Assembly: GCA_022822625.1 (NCBI GenBank)
Contig: JAJEAV010000056.1
Span: 1-34,267 of the forward strand
Source of the DNA: Gammaproteobacteria bacterium
GTDB lineage: Bacteria; Pseudomonadota; Gammaproteobacteria; Arenicellales; Poriferihabitantaceae
Direction of reading: 5' to 3'
Length of the DNA stretch: 34,267 nucleotides
Shown here: positions 25,813-33,851 of the stretch, one piece after another
Numbering within the stretch: position 1 is the stretch's first letter
How the letters are laid out: each line of letters opens with the position of its first letter
Made by a program: the position numbers and the translations under genes
Notes under the pieces: generated by a model
What the model was told of the DNA's origin: nothing
The model's input: only the letters and a program-made list of their open reading frames with translations
Database searches by the model: none

Positions 25813-26526
25813 ATGAATGAGGGACATATCGTTACACGATTTGATCAGGAACTTGAACACCTGAACAGCCTGATCCTGGAAATGGGTCAACTGGCAATCA
25901 ACCAGTTAACCGAGGCTCTGGACTCGCTCGCCAATGAAGACACGGAACAGGCATACAATGTCATTGCCCGTGACTCAAAGCTGAACGATCTGGACTCGCA
26001 GTCCAATGATGAAATCATCCGGTTGATTGCCAAGCGCCAGCCTGTTGCCCGAGACTTGCGGGAATTGATAGCAATCGGAAAAATTGTCTCGGATCTCGAA
26101 CGAGCTGGTGACGAGGCAAGAAAGATAGCCGGCCTGACCATTCGTTTCTTCGAGCCGGGGAATAAGCCTCCTTCCAATGAAATCCTGACAGATATTCACC
26201 AGCTTGCTGAATATGTATGCAAGATGCTGCAACTCAGCATGACCTCGTTTAGCGAGCAGAACATGAAGACCGCCGGCAAGGTCGTAAGGCGAGGGTTGAA
26301 ACTGGACAATCAGTTACAGTCCATTATCCGGCGGCTCACGACATTTATCATGGAAGACCCGAGAAACATTGGGCATTTTATTGATATTGTTCTTGGCATT
26401 CGTGCTCTGGAGCGGTTTGGCGGCCATGCCAAGAACATCGCCAGCCATATCGTGTTTATCCAGACCGGTGAAGATTTAAGACATGTCGCTGACGATGAAT
26501 TTCTAAAGAGTATCGGCAAGCATTAG
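25813..26526 (+). CDS. phoU: Phosphate signalling protein PhoU
   Basis: PhoU links the Pst transporter to PhoR and keeps the kinase off when phosphate is plentiful. The 237-residue protein is predicted to be all helical, with two repeats of a three-helix bundle. Family motifs include HLNSLILEMGQLAINQL, the first metal-site region DSKLNDLDSQSNDEIIRLIA, KRQPVARDLRELIAIGKIV, DLERAGDEARKIA, and in the second half IVLGIRALERFGGHAKNIA. The length is normal. It is the last gene of the pst operon. After its stop I see no strong terminator; the sequence becomes AT-rich and then runs into a TnpB relic. Confidence 0.94.
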   Translation: MNEGHIVTRFDQELEHLNSLILEMGQLAINQLTEALDSLANEDTEQAYNVIARDSKLNDLDSQSNDEIIRLIAKRQPVARDLRELIAIGKIVSDLERAGDEARKIAGLTIRFFEPGNKPPSNEILTDIHQLAEYVCKMLQLSMTSFSEQNMKTAGKVVRRGLKLDNQLQSIIRRLTTFIMEDPRNIGHFIDIVLGIRALERFGGHAKNIASHIVFIQTGEDLRHVADDEFLKSIGKH

Positions 26527-26652
26527 ACCATGAAGAGCAATCACGAATACCGGAAAGCAACAGAAAGAAGTGGACCGGAATTATGAGACATTTAAAATTA
26601 AAGGAATTATATACAAAAGCAACATTTGAGCTTGTTCCATAATTACGCCATG

Positions 26653-27100
26653 ATGATTCGAACGATTACCAGACGGCCAAGATCAGCAGACCTACCCACA
26701 TGAATCTTGACGCATTTCTGCGTCAACAGACTGAATTGTGGAACGCCGCACTGTAGGAGAGGAAAGGCTACTACGAGAAGACGGGGCGGTCAATATCCCT
26801 TTACGAACCCGCAGGATGGTGACGGTTCCGTCACTGTCCTGGACGAGAAGACGGGGCGGTCAATATCCCTTTACGAACAGTTTGAGTCCCTTACCGAAAT
26901 CCGTAGAGACCCAGAGTTTTCGCAGTATCACGTACAGACCCAGAGAACCGCACTGTGAGGCGAATTGACAAGGCGTTCCAAGCGTTCTTCGGGCGGTAAA
27001 AGCGGGCGAGAAGCCGGGCTATCCGAGGTTCAAGAGCCGGTTCAGTGGAGTTCATTCCCCCTCCCAACCAGACTGTGCAGATACGCCGGAAAAAACCATC
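26653..27100 (+). pseudogene. tnpB: Decayed IS200/IS605-type tnpB (N-terminal part only)
   Basis: Across all three plus frames the N-terminal part of a TnpB-type protein can be pieced together: MIRTITRR, LDAFLRQQTELWNAAL, ERKGYYEKTGRSISLYEQFE, SLTEIRRDPEFSQYHVQTQR, RIDKAFQAFFGR, and traces of the GEKPGYPRFKSR region. Intact TnpB is a transposon-encoded RNA-guided nuclease of about 400 residues. Here there are frameshifts near 26700 and after 26940, stops at about 26755 and 26997, and a duplicated segment at 26773-26878. The RuvC part with the catalytic acids and zinc-finger Cys is absent, so it is non-functional. The AT-rich 26527-26650 and the tail 27100-27182 hold nothing I recognise. Confidence 0.78.
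26773..26878 (+). repeat. 36-bp direct duplication with 34-bp palindromic insert
   Basis: The same 36 bases occur at 26773-26808 and 26843-26878, encoding the TnpB segment YEKTGRSISLYE. Between them lie 34 bases containing GTGACGG-TT-CCGTCAC (26819-26834), a perfect 7-bp inverted repeat. Only one copy fits the TnpB reading, so this is an insertion/duplication event within the relic. Confidence 0.9.
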
Positions 27101-27182
27101 GGAATCACCGGTTCTACATCATCACGCCGCACGGACTCCGGATCATTTCGGGATGTGCCGTATAATGGTCAAGCCACCGAAA

Positions 27183-27626
27183 TTAGGGCGGGAAACACCT
27201 GAATGACGGAGAAGCCGGAGCTTTCAGCCAGTTTTCCAACCTGACCCCTTCAACTCGAGAGAAGTGCTTCTCGTTGTTGGTGACAAGAGTTGCATCAATA
27301 ATCAGAGCGTGTGAAGCAATCATGGCATCTGTAAAACCGATAGGCACTCCCTTTTCAAAAAGGAGTGATTGAGTAATAGCAAACTTGTCCGCACACTCGA
27401 CCGTCCACTCCGCTACATAATCCATCCGTTCACACACTTTATCGATACGATGGTGGTAACTTTCCGCCCCGGCCCTTTCTGCACCAAAGCGTAACTCCTG
27501 ATAGGTGATTACTGACATACAGAGTATATGTCCCTGGCACGCTCTATCTTCCAAGGATTTCAGCACATTGCGAGAATATTGTCGCATAATGTAACTGCAG
27601 GTATCAGTGTCAAGCATATAGATCAT
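27183..27626 (-). CDS. vapC: VapC-type PIN-domain toxin ribonuclease
   Basis: VapC toxins are PIN-domain endoribonucleases that cut tRNA or rRNA and are held inactive by VapB. The 147-residue protein has the PIN acidic residues Asp6 in MIYMLDTDTCSYIM, Glu44 in ITYQELRFGAE, and Asp100 in GFTDAMIASHAL, followed by LVTNNEKHFSRVEG with the usual Asn. The length is slightly above the common 130-140 because of a C-terminal tail. It lies 52 nt downstream of vapB on the same strand; this gap is longer than the usual overlap. Toxin residues look intact, so the pair may be active. Confidence 0.9.
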   Translation of the reverse strand: MIYMLDTDTCSYIMRQYSRNVLKSLEDRACQGHILCMSVITYQELRFGAERAGAESYHHRIDKVCERMDYVAEWTVECADKFAITQSLLFEKGVPIGFTDAMIASHALIIDATLVTNNEKHFSRVEGVRLENWLKAPASPSFRCFPP

Positions 27627-27678
27627 CGGAATGATATGTTGTATTTACACATCAGGCCACTATTCGATAAATCCCGGA

Positions 27679-27918
27679 TCATTCATGCGTTAATCCGTTT
27701 TCATTTATTGCGAACAAATCTGGACGTTCAGCGAGAAAGTCATCACCAACCGGAATGCTTTCATCATTTAACGTCAGCCAAGATTTGCGTACAGGCGACA
27801 GAATCAGTTTTTCCCCAACCCTCTGCACGGTCAGCTCAGTAATTCCCTTGAAAGCAAGGTCCTTTGGAATGCGAACTGCCTGACTACGGCCGTTTTTGAA
27901 AATCTTTGCAGTATGCAT
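27679..27918 (-). CDS. vapB: VapB-type AbrB-fold antitoxin
   Basis: The antitoxin has 79 residues. The N-terminal swapped-hairpin AbrB/MazE-like DNA-binding domain is seen as TAKIFKNGRSQAVRIPKDLA, with RVGEKLILSP following. The C-terminal part (SWLTLNDESIPVGDDFL) should wrap the toxin. A strong AGGAG (27925-27929 on the opposite strand) lies 6 nt before the ATG. A palindrome that may be its own operator overlaps this site. Gene order antitoxin-toxin is standard. It sits beside a TnpB relic, in keeping with a mobile or accessory origin. Confidence 0.9.
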   Translation of the reverse strand: MHTAKIFKNGRSQAVRIPKDLAFKGITELTVQRVGEKLILSPVRKSWLTLNDESIPVGDDFLAERPDLFAINENGLTHE

Positions 27919-27928
27919 AATTATCTCC

Positions 27929-27940
27929 TATATTGATATA
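27929..27940. promoter_or_regulatory. Candidate VapB operator palindrome
   Basis: TATAT-TG-ATATA is an inverted repeat immediately upstream of the vapB ribosome-binding site. VapBC complexes usually repress their own promoter by binding such palindromes. Position supports this; binding is inferred. Confidence 0.45.
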
Positions 27941-28175
27941 TTACAGCATATACCAGTGGATTGTTATTGTCAAACTTGTGTGCAACAGCAATTCTAATAG
28001 CCCGACAGAAATGCTATGTGTTCGCCCTCGAATCCAAAGTGGTTAAGGACAATACAAAAACCGAAAAAGGTTTCAACAGTATAACTACACGGATACGGGA
28101 GCGCGTCTATGTGCGTGAACATATTCGCGAGACGATCAAAGATGCTGAGAAGTAGTCAAACCAGAACCGGGGCAC

Positions 28176-30632
28176 TCACCCTCTCATCCGTAACGCCTTG
28201 GGATCATGCATAGCCGTCAGACTGGCTTTGGCTGGAATTCTCTCACCACCAACATCAATCTCAAATGTGGCCGTCTGAACATAATCATGATTTATCGCTT
28301 CTTTCGAGTAAACATACCCAAGCCCGACCGAACCCCCCAGAAAATGTCCATAGTTCCCGGAAGTAAGATGGCCAACTACTTTCCCATTTCGCAGAATAGG
28401 CTCGTGGTGATAAAGCATTGTTTCGGGATTATCAAGCAGAAATTGCACCAAACGCTTGGTTTTCCAGGCCTCGGAATCTTTCTGCTTCAAAATTGCATCC
28501 CGGCCAATGAATGGAATCTCCTTGTCCAGATTACATACGAACGAATAGCCGCACTCAAGTGGAGTATCTTCATCGGAGATATCATGTCCAAAATGAAGAA
28601 ATTTCTTCTCAATGCGTCCGCTATCAAGAGCATGGAAGCCAGCCAGCTTGAGACTATGGTGTTGCCCTGCTTCCCAAATGACATCAAAACCGTGTCTGGC
28701 CATATCGGTTGGAAGATAAATCTCCCAGCCTAGCTCCCCCACGTAGGAGACCCGACTCGCACGCCCCACCGCACAGCCTACTTCGACTTCTCGGGAAGTC
28801 CCAAATGGAAACTCTGACGTTTCCATACCAATCCCTAAAACATCACTCAGCAAATCTCGGGAATTCGGCCCCATGACCCCCAGCACCGCCTGTGTGTTGG
28901 TGATGTCGGTAACAGTGCAAAAGGCATCAGGCGAAATATATCGGGACAGCCAGTCAAGGTCTCGATGGGTCACGGCAGCGGCACTGACAATCAGAAAACG
29001 ATGTTCATCCAAACGGGTTACAGTCAAATCTGCTTCAATGCCTCCTCGCTCATTCAACCAGTGGGTATAGACAATCCTGTTTTTGGGCACATCAATATCT
29101 GCAGAACAGATTCTCTGTAAAACAGCACAGCTATCCCGCCCCTGAATCAGGTATTTTGAAAAGGAACTCTGATCAAATAATGCTACTCCAGTTCGAAAGG
29201 CCATGTGCTCTGCCGCGGAATATTCAAACCAGTTCTGCTTTCCAAAACTATACTGATAAACAGGGTCGACACCTTCAGGAGCAAACCAATTGGGTCGTTC
29301 CCAGCCAGCAGTCTCTCCAAAACAGGCATTGTGTGCGACGAGTTTCTCATGAATCGGAGAATGTCGAACATTGCGTGACGATTCCATCTGCCTGTACGGC
29401 CAGTGGTTGTCATAGAGCAGCCCCAGAGTCTCACTGACCCGGCTTTCCATATACCTCTGCGTACCCTGAAAACTATACATTCTTCGAATATCATTGCTCC
29501 ATAAATCCATCGGCGCATGACCAAGATGCATCCACTCAGACAAGGCCTTGCCTACGCCTCCGGCACTTTGTATACCTATCGAATTCAACCCGGCTGCCAC
29601 AAAGAAATTCTTGACCTCGGGTGCCTCTCCGATATGAAACTGATCATCCGGTGTAAAGCTCTCCGGCCCACAGAAAAACTTTCGCCATCCGGCTTCCAGA
29701 AGAACTGGGACTCTTGGCAGGGATTTTTCGAGAACATCCATCACCTGCTCTTCAAAGTGTCCGTCTATTTCATCAAAACAGAAATCATCCGGAATCCCTG
29801 ATTGCCCCCAGGGGATGGCATTGGGTTCAAACTGCCCCACCAGCATACTCCCAGCATCGGGTTTGTAGTAGGTACACCGGTCGTGGTCTCTCAAAACCGG
29901 CAATTCCAGTGAAATATCGAGTTTTTCCGTGACTGCATAATAGTGCTCACAGGCGTGCAAGGGAACATTCACGCCCGCCATCCTTCCGACTTCTCGAGCC
30001 CACATGCCGGCACAGTTAACGACATAATTCGACTGGATATCGCCTCGGGTCGTATTCACTCCTACGACCTTCCCATCCTCGATATGGATACCGGTAACCT
30101 TGATATCTTCCAGACAGACTGCACCTCGACCCCGTGCCCCTTTTACAAAAGCTGCGGTAACATCGACCGGGCTTGCAAAACCATCCTGAGAAACCCAGGT
30201 TGCACCCAACAAATCGGAAACTTCAAGAAGCGGATATAGCTCCTTGGCTTCACCCGGACTTAGAACCTCGACCTGAGTCACCCCGAATGCATTGTTCATT
30301 GAAGCGACCCGTTTCAGTTCCTCGAATCGGCCTTCGCTATGCGCTACCGAGATGGAACCTACTTGCTTGAACCCGGTAGACTGCCCTGTTTCTTCTTCGA
30401 TTTCGCGCAAAATCGACATCGAATACTCAGCCAGTTTTGCATGGTTTTCAGAAGCACGCATGGTACCGATCAATCCTGCTGCATGCCAGGTTGTTCCACA
30501 ACTGAACTGTTTACGTTCAAGTAGTACCACGTCTTGCCAGCCGGTCCTTGCCAAATGGTAGGCAACACTTGACCCAATAACACCGCCACCAATAATGACG
30601 GCACTTGCCGATGAAGGAATATTTGTTGTCAT
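28176..30632 (-). CDS. Dimethylglycine/sarcosine dehydrogenase-like FAD enzyme with GcvT domain
   Basis: The predicted reaction is oxidative N-demethylation of a methylated glycine, passing the one-carbon unit to tetrahydrofolate. The protein has 818 residues from the ATG at 30630-30632; the frame runs a little further to 30665. The FAD-binding DAO domain spans about residues 10-390, with the dinucleotide loop VIIGGGVIGSSVAYHL and GTTWHAAGL, whose His50 matches the covalent FAD site of mammalian dimethylglycine dehydrogenase. A linker domain follows, then a GcvT-like folate-binding domain (about 430-800) with GVMGPNSRDLL, SYVGELGWEIYLPT, ECGY and GYV. A TauE-type exporter lies upstream on the same strand. 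Exact substrate unproven. Confidence 0.9.
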   Translation of the reverse strand: MTTNIPSSASAVIIGGGVIGSSVAYHLARTGWQDVVLLERKQFSCGTTWHAAGLIGTMRASENHAKLAEYSMSILREIEEETGQSTGFKQVGSISVAHSEGRFEELKRVASMNNAFGVTQVEVLSPGEAKELYPLLEVSDLLGATWVSQDGFASPVDVTAAFVKGARGRGAVCLEDIKVTGIHIEDGKVVGVNTTRGDIQSNYVVNCAGMWAREVGRMAGVNVPLHACEHYYAVTEKLDISLELPVLRDHDRCTYYKPDAGSMLVGQFEPNAIPWGQSGIPDDFCFDEIDGHFEEQVMDVLEKSLPRVPVLLEAGWRKFFCGPESFTPDDQFHIGEAPEVKNFFVAAGLNSIGIQSAGGVGKALSEWMHLGHAPMDLWSNDIRRMYSFQGTQRYMESRVSETLGLLYDNHWPYRQMESSRNVRHSPIHEKLVAHNACFGETAGWERPNWFAPEGVDPVYQYSFGKQNWFEYSAAEHMAFRTGVALFDQSSFSKYLIQGRDSCAVLQRICSADIDVPKNRIVYTHWLNERGGIEADLTVTRLDEHRFLIVSAAAVTHRDLDWLSRYISPDAFCTVTDITNTQAVLGVMGPNSRDLLSDVLGIGMETSEFPFGTSREVEVGCAVGRASRVSYVGELGWEIYLPTDMARHGFDVIWEAGQHHSLKLAGFHALDSGRIEKKFLHFGHDISDEDTPLECGYSFVCNLDKEIPFIGRDAILKQKDSEAWKTKRLVQFLLDNPETMLYHHEPILRNGKVVGHLTSGNYGHFLGGSVGLGYVYSKEAINHDYVQTATFEIDVGGERIPAKASLTAMHDPKALRMRG

Positions 30633-30752
30633 AAAATGAATCCGGTATCCTGGAGCATGCCCCAAATCACTTGATTGAATGAGGGCAGTAATATACCACT
30701 TTACCCTTCATACTGATTCCTCCGAATTGTGGAACAGGTCTGGAGAAAGGCA

Positions 30753-31505
30753 TTAGCTCAGATTGACTACAGAGTTGAATACAAGAACTGCACCAATCAG
30801 TGATAACGTGGAGAAGAACAATCTGCGAAACAAGATCTCGGAAATTCGATTTCGAATGCCTGAACCGGCCACCATGCCAGCAATTGCCGGAATCACTGCA
30901 AGGCTGGATTGAATAGATAGATCAGAGGTAAGTAGCGACAACTGATTCAAGTTCCAGGCAAGAAAAATTGTCGAGATGGTGAACAGGATTCCCATGGCTT
31001 GAAGCAGTTCATTTCGAGAAAATCCGATTGACTGCAGATACATAAGTCCGGGAAATACAAAAGCACCGGTTAATCCAGTTAGCACACCATTCACCACTCC
31101 GAATACCGACCCGACCCACCAGAGATTTGACCAGCGCCCAATCAACCTTGTGCCAACTACACTGACAACCGAATAAATAATCAGACAGACCCCTAACAAT
31201 CCCGATAACAGAGGCAAGTCAACTCGAACCAGTGCCTGTGCCCCCAACCAGATTGCAAGTCCGGCCATCACGAAAAATAGCGCACATTTTTTGCAAATTT
31301 CGATGATCTTGCCGCCTGTGCATGCCTGATAAACATTGGTCACCAATGAGGGAACCAACATCAAGGCCATGGCAGAGGTCAAGTCGGTGATTAGTGTCAG
31401 CAAGGCCAGACTCAGAGTCGGCAACCCCATTCCCACTACGCCTTTCACCATACCTGCCGCAAGGAATATGGCGATGATCAGAAAATTGTCAGTTAGCAGT
31501 TCCAA
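30753..31505 (-). CDS. TauE/SafE-family (sulfite exporter-like) membrane protein
   Basis: This family exports small anions such as sulfite or sulfoacetate, though many members have unknown substrates. From the TTG at 31503-31505 the protein has 250 residues with seven to eight hydrophobic spans. It starts with FLIIAIFLAAGMVKGVVGMG, the first conserved repeat of the family, and the second repeat is VNGVLTGLTGAFVFPGLMYLQ. The frame is open to an ATG at 31676, but those 57 extra residues do not look like family sequence, so the shorter form is preferred; neither start has a good ribosome-binding site. It lies 120 nt upstream of the dehydrogenase-like gene and may share its transcript. Confidence 0.85.
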   Translation of the reverse strand: MELLTDNFLIIAIFLAAGMVKGVVGMGLPTLSLALLTLITDLTSAMALMLVPSLVTNVYQACTGGKIIEICKKCALFFVMAGLAIWLGAQALVRVDLPLLSGLLGVCLIIYSVVSVVGTRLIGRWSNLWWVGSVFGVVNGVLTGLTGAFVFPGLMYLQSIGFSRNELLQAMGILFTISTIFLAWNLNQLSLLTSDLSIQSSLAVIPAIAGMVAGSGIRNRISEILFRRLFFSTLSLIGAVLVFNSVVNLS

Positions 31506-31915
31506 TGAAATAATGGCAGTTTTATCTTGAGCATGGAATTTTATATGACAGGATGCTGCAACAAGCCCCCAATTCCATATTGAAATGCAGCCCCATGGAA
31601 GGTGTAGTTGCCATGGACAGACGAACGCATTCAGAAGAACCAGAAGATTGCTGACAATCTCCGCAAGCCCAGCCATGAGAGACTGTCATGAGGGTCTTGT
31701 AATATTCCGAAACCCTCAACTGAAGCGAAACAGGGTCGAACGAATTATTCCTGCTCGCTGGCACAGTCAGAAACACCGTATCAACACCCCTTCCAAATAA
31801 TGACTACCCGGTTTATCAGGCTGGATTGCCCTGTTATCTAGGCACTCCCATACCGATTCATAATGCAATCATTTTTATATTATATATGATATTATCACTA
31901 TGTAATTTTCTATTT

Positions 31916-31935
31916 TAATATCAATAATAATATTA
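31916..31935. promoter_or_regulatory. Candidate HipB operator at the hipBA start
   Basis: TAATAT-N8-ATATTA is an inverted repeat with an 8-bp spacer, ending on the A of the hipB ATG, within a very AT-rich stretch (31870-31935). E. coli HipB operators have the same layout (TATCC-N8-GGATA), though the half-site bases differ. Autorepression is inferred. Confidence 0.4.
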
Positions 31936-32270
31936 TGAAGATCGACAAGTTCACATCAGAGCCATACATCCTCAGGGAACTGGCGGAGCGTATTGCAAGA
32001 ATCCGTAAGGCGCAGGGGTTTTCTCAGACTGAGCTGGCAAGGGAGGCAGGTATAGGCGTTGCTACCCTTCGTCGAATTGAAGGTGGACAGGACTGTCATA
32101 TTGAAACCTGGATCAAGCTCCTCAAGGCCTTGAACATGGCATCTACCATAGACGCACTACTCCCCGAGACATTCAATTCGCCAATGGCCGAGACTCTGGC
32201 AAAGAAGTCTCGAAAACACAGGAAATCGACACGAGTGTCCGGCCCTGTATGGGGTGATCAAGTCGAATGA
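31935..32270 (+). CDS. hipB: HipB-type helix-turn-helix antitoxin
   Basis: The 111-residue protein carries an XRE/Cro-type helix-turn-helix (about residues 15-70): LAERIARIRKAQGFSQTELA, REAGIGVATLRRIEGGQ, ETWIKLLKALNM. It is basic at the C terminus. HipB binds HipA and represses the operon. It overlaps hipA by four bases (ATGA), so the two are translationally coupled. No Shine-Dalgarno is visible before the ATG, and the leader is AT-rich, so translation may start from a very short or leaderless mRNA (inference). Confidence 0.88.
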   Translation: MKIDKFTSEPYILRELAERIARIRKAQGFSQTELAREAGIGVATLRRIEGGQDCHIETWIKLLKALNMASTIDALLPETFNSPMAETLAKKSRKHRKSTRVSGPVWGDQVE

Positions 32271-33562
32271 GTACTGCGACCGTCAAATTGTGGGGCACTG
32301 TGATCGGATACATTGCCATGAATGACACCGAACAATATGCACGGTTTGAATATGATCCGGAATTTGCCGGGTTTGGTATCGAGCCAGCGCCGATACACAT
32401 GCCTGTTCAGAAAGGTCGTATTTTCCAGTTTCAGGAACTGCATCGGAGATCGTTTCATGGGTTGCCAGGCATGATTGCCGATAGCCTGCCTGACAGATAC
32501 GGCAATCGATTGATTGATGTCTGGCTCTCTCAAACCGGAAGGTCCCCGACCGAATTCAATGCAGTGGACCGACTCTGTTATATCGGAACACGAGGCATGG
32601 GAGCACTGGAATTTGAGCCGACTATCAAAAGCGGGACGGCAAAAGACAGGCACCTCGAAATCCACGAGCTAATCGACCTCGCATCAATGGCGTTTGCCGA
32701 CCGGCAAACGCTCAACACGATACTGGTTTCCGGTAAAGAAGAAAAGGCATTGCTGGAAATACTGAGTGTCGGCACCTCGGCAGGTGGGGCACGATCAAAG
32801 GCTGTAGTTGCCTACAACCCTGAAACCCGCGAAATTCGATCGGGGCAGTTGAGCTTGCCGCCGGATTTTGAGCATTGGCTGATCAAGTTTGACGGGGTTG
32901 CCTTGAGTGGCGACTGGGGAGTGGCAGATCCTTCAGGGTACGGCATGCTGGAGTACAGCTATTATCAAATCGCAAAAGCATGTGGCATCAATATGATGAA
33001 AAGCCGGTTATTCAGCGAAAATGGGCGTAACCATTTCATGACGAAGCGTTTTGACCGCACGGACAGTGGTAAAAGCCTTGTCCAGACTTTTGCTGCACTA
33101 TCGCATTTTGATTATTACGAAAGTGGTGCTTATTCCTATGAACAGCTCTTCATGATCATGCGCGAACTCGAGATATCACAAAGCGACATTGAGGAGCAGT
33201 TTCGCCGGGTTGTTTTCAATCTGGTCGGATGCAATCAGGACGATCATGTCAAGAATTTTGCCTTCATGATGGATCGTCAGGGAAACTGGCATATCGCCCC
33301 GGCTTATGATTTATGCCATGCCGAGGGGAGCGATTTCACCCGGTTTCACCAGCTGAGCATCAATGGCAAGACAGGCAATCATGCATTGGAAGACATAAAG
33401 CATCTTGCGAGATATGCGCGACTGCCGAGAAATCGGGAGAAAATTGTTCTTGAACAGACAGTCGATGCATTTTCAGGCTGGCATTCTCTTGCGAAAGAAC
33501 TGGGAATCCCCAGGCCGTTACGGAGCCATGTACTTCGTACACTGCGCCTGAAATGGGCATAA
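32267..33562 (+). CDS. hipA: HipA-type serine/threonine kinase toxin
   Basis: HipA kinases phosphorylate glutamyl-tRNA synthetase or other targets and halt translation, producing persistence. The 431-residue protein has the N-terminal subdomain (GLPGMIADSLPDRYGNRLID), the glycine-rich loop SVGTSAGGARSKAVVA near residue 165-180, the adenine/Lys region FEHWLIKFDG, the catalytic loop NQDDHVKNFAFM (Asn323 to Asn330, with Asp326 in the catalytic position), and the metal-binding Asp348 in APAYDLCHA. All kinase residues appear intact. Its stop codon overlaps the A run of the rRNA operon terminator, so transcripts from hipA and the rRNA operon converge. Confidence 0.92.
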   Translation: MSTATVKLWGTVIGYIAMNDTEQYARFEYDPEFAGFGIEPAPIHMPVQKGRIFQFQELHRRSFHGLPGMIADSLPDRYGNRLIDVWLSQTGRSPTEFNAVDRLCYIGTRGMGALEFEPTIKSGTAKDRHLEIHELIDLASMAFADRQTLNTILVSGKEEKALLEILSVGTSAGGARSKAVVAYNPETREIRSGQLSLPPDFEHWLIKFDGVALSGDWGVADPSGYGMLEYSYYQIAKACGINMMKSRLFSENGRNHFMTKRFDRTDSGKSLVQTFAALSHFDYYESGAYSYEQLFMIMRELEISQSDIEEQFRRVVFNLVGCNQDDHVKNFAFMMDRQGNWHIAPAYDLCHAEGSDFTRFHQLSINGKTGNHALEDIKHLARYARLPRNREKIVLEQTVDAFSGWHSLAKELGIPRPLRSHVLRTLRLKWA

Positions 33563-33584
33563 AAAACCCCGCTTGGCGGCGGGG
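33561..33584 (-). terminator. Intrinsic terminator of the rRNA operon
   Basis: On the minus strand CCCCGC pairs with GCGGGG around a 6-nt loop, followed by six T. It lies 9 nt after the 5S 3' end. On the plus strand the six A (33561-33566) include the last two bases of the hipA stop. Confidence 0.85.
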
Positions 33585-33593
33585 TGGAAGAAT

Positions 33594-33710
33594 GCCTGGC
33601 AGTGTCCTACTTTCACATGGGGAGGCCCCATACTATCATCGGCGCAAAACGTTTTCACTTCTGAGTTCGGGATGGAATCAGGTGGTTCCCGTTCGCTATG
33701 GCCACCAGGC
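33594..33710 (-). rRNA. rrf: 5S ribosomal RNA
   Basis: The minus strand gives a 117-nt RNA starting GCCTGGTGGCCATAGC and ending GACACTGCCAGGC. The ends pair to form helix I, and the conserved internal segments CCATCCCGAACTC and AGTAGG are present. It is the last gene of the rRNA operon. The short plus-strand frames crossing it are not genes. Confidence 0.96.
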
Positions 33711-33851
33711 AAGGCGTTATCGCAGTACGAAACAGACTGCAATTGATCATCGCGCGTACAGACACTCAGCCGTACACGTTCGGGTAGTCATTGGCGTGGT
33801 CATGTTGTCTCTCTTGCATAGATGAAGCGAGATCAAGCTGCTTGAAGTTAT
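33711..33851 (-). other. 23S-5S spacer
   Basis: About 140 bases separate 23S and 5S. I see no tRNA cloverleaf here. The stretch would hold processing stems; the exact cut sites are not determined. Confidence 0.6.

Noticed and set aside
26653..27100. A CRISPR array or active RNA-guided system suggested by the 36-bp repeat and TnpB similarity
   Set aside because: There are only two repeat copies, both inside the broken TnpB coding sequence, and no Cas genes.
27961..28155. 64-codon plus-strand frame between vapB and the dehydrogenase-like gene
   Set aside because: The C-terminal part looks mildly protein-like, but there is no ribosome-binding site or known domain, and it covers the vapBC promoter region. 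Too weak to call.
33711..33851. A tRNA in the 23S-5S spacer
   Set aside because: No cloverleaf, TTCGANTC-like T loop or acceptor pairing could be found.
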